Source: an uncultured Phenylobacterium sp. (GTDB taxonomy: Bacteria; Pseudomonadota; Alphaproteobacteria; Caulobacterales; Caulobacteraceae). From it: DNA of 6,215 nucleotides. The translations under genes and the position numbers were made by a program. The stretch covers positions 1 to 6,215 of the forward strand of contig CAMFIW010000189.1 in NCBI GenBank assembly GCA_945952355.1, read 5' to 3'. Below, one piece after another: positions 5,228 to 6,215 of this stretch (positions are counted from its first letter, which is position 1; each line of letters opens with the position of its first letter). The notes under the pieces were generated by a model. That model saw only the letters and a program-made list of their open reading frames with translations. It searched no databases and was not told the DNA's origin.

Positions 5228-6215
5228 ATGAGCGACCTGACCCGCGAGGCGGCCCTGGCGATGGACGCGGCCGATCCGCTGGCGGCCTTCGTCGACGAAT
5301 TCGATCTGCCGCCGGGGGTCATCTACCTGAATGGCAATTCGCTGGGGCCGGCGCCGAAGGCGGCGTTGGCCAAGGTGCGAGCGGCGGCCGAGGAGGAATG
5401 GCGGACCGGCCTGATCACCAGCTGGAACAAGGCCGGCTGGTTCGAGCTGCCCTACCGGCTGGGCGATCGGGTGGGGCGGTTGGTGGGCGCGGCGGCCGGC
5501 GAGGTGACGGTGTCGGACGGAACCAGCATCAATCTGTTCCGCGTGGTGTGCGCGGCCCTCTCCCTGCGTCCCGATCGCAGGGTCATCGTGATGGAGGGCT
5601 CGAACTTCCCGACAGACAACTATGTGGTTCAGGGCCTGTGCGAGACCCTGGGACGCGGCCACACGATCCGGTTCGCCGAGAAGGACGACCTCGAGGCGGC
5701 GATCACCGACGAGGTGGCCTGCGTGGTGCTGACCGAGGTGCACTACAAGACGGCCCACGTCCTCGACATGGCGAAGATGACCGCCAAGGCTCACGGCGTG
5801 GGGGCGTTGGCGGTCTGGGACCTTTGCCATAGCGCCGGCGCGATTCCGGTGGACCTGAACGCCTGCGGCGCCGACTTCGCGGTGGGTTGCACCTACAAGT
5901 ACCTGAACGGCGGGCCGGGCAGCCCCGCCTTCCAGTTCGTGGCCGCCCGGCATCGCGACGGGCTGAAGCAGCCGCTGACCGGCTGGTGGGGGCACGAGGC
6001 GCCGTTCGCGTTCGATCGCGACTACGCGCCGGCGGCGGGGATCGGACGGATGTTGACCGGGACCCAACCGATCCTCAGCCTCAGCGCCGCCGAGGCTGGG
6101 CTGGACCTGGCCGAGCGCGCGGGCTCCGAGCGGGCGCGCGCGAAGTCACAAGCGCTGGGCAAACTGTTCCAGGATCTGCTGGCGGGGCGGCTGAAGGGCG
6201 CCGGCTTCGCGCTGG
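5228..6215 (+). CDS. kynU: Kynureninase (3' end beyond window)
   Basis: Kynureninase is a PLP enzyme that cleaves L-kynurenine to anthranilate and alanine, or 3-hydroxykynurenine to 3-hydroxyanthranilate, in tryptophan catabolism or NAD precursor synthesis in the cytosol. The visible 329 residues carry the family's marks in order: YLNGNSLGP (33-41), WNKAGWFELPYRLGDR (66-81), SDGTSINLF (96-104, phosphate contact), SNFPTDNY (125-132), D198 in VWDLCHSAG (binds the pyridine nitrogen), the PLP Schiff-base lysine K224 in CTYKYLNGGPGSPAF, GWWGHEAPFAFD (252-263), and GTQPILSLSAAEAGLD (278-293). About 70-80 C-terminal residues should lie past the right edge, given the usual length near 400. The ATG at 5228 gives the normal N-terminal length for the family. 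A GTG at 5204 is in frame and would add 8 residues. Neither has a strong ribosome site. Neighbouring kynurenine genes, if any, are outside the window. Confidence 0.95.
   Translation, partial: MSDLTREAALAMDAADPLAAFVDEFDLPPGVIYLNGNSLGPAPKAALAKVRAAAEEEWRTGLITSWNKAGWFELPYRLGDRVGRLVGAAAGEVTVSDGTSINLFRVVCAALSLRPDRRVIVMEGSNFPTDNYVVQGLCETLGRGHTIRFAEKDDLEAAITDEVACVVLTEVHYKTAHVLDMAKMTAKAHGVGALAVWDLCHSAGAIPVDLNACGADFAVGCTYKYLNGGPGSPAFQFVAARHRDGLKQPLTGWWGHEAPFAFDRDYAPAAGIGRMLTGTQPILSLSAAEAGLDLAERAGSERARAKSQALGKLFQDLLAGRLKGAGFAL

Noticed and set aside
4420..5832. A 470-codon open frame on the plus strand
   Set aside because: It is antisense to the signal-peptide coiled-coil gene and then runs out of frame through kynU. 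The composition is Arg/Gly-rich and no motif was seen.
5063..6067. A 334-codon open frame on the minus strand opposite kynU
   Set aside because: The plus strand carries a clear kynureninase with PLP lysine and family motifs. The opposite frame has no recognisable domain.

Overview
The window is very GC-rich and tightly packed. It has a housekeeping kynureninase, a secreted protein with the PEPxxWAMM sorting signal common in Caulobacterales and Sphingomonadales, and many Ala/Arg/Gly-rich proteins. This suggests an alphaproteobacterial chromosome, probably Caulobacterales (Caulobacter or Phenylobacterium-like). That placement is inferred from family signatures only. No rRNA, tRNA, insertion sequence or CRISPR array was seen, and no gene-free stretch exceeds about 150 bases.

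Left part (1-2132): a divergent locus. On the minus strand is a gene, cut by the left edge, for a protein with a PqqD-like or winged-helix N-terminal domain, an internal twin-arginine signal-like segment, and then tandem 17-residue highly charged repeats. Diverging from it is a two-gene plus-strand operon: a prolyl-4-hydroxylase-type 2OG-Fe(II) oxygenase and an ATP-grasp ligase whose GTG start overlaps the oxygenase stop. A repeat-bearing secreted substrate candidate beside an oxygenase and a peptide-bond-type ligase is the layout of a ribosomal peptide (RiPP-like) modification system. This is the most interesting part of the window, and its function is inference.

Middle part (2133-4341): a minus-strand gene for a secreted PEPxxWA-CTERM protein converges on the ATP-grasp gene with only 2 bases between them. 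It diverges from a plus-strand gene for a two-domain sensory regulator with a degenerate LuxR-type helix-turn-helix. Their shared 146-base control region holds a perfect 16-bp palindrome and other inverted repeats, so the regulator may control the secreted protein, itself, or both.

Right part (4342-6215): a minus-strand gene for a secreted Ala/Gln-rich coiled-coil protein (DUF4398-like) converges on the regulator gene and contains two strong inverted repeats in its coding sequence. Diverging from it is kynU (kynureninase, tryptophan/kynurenine catabolism), cut by the right edge.
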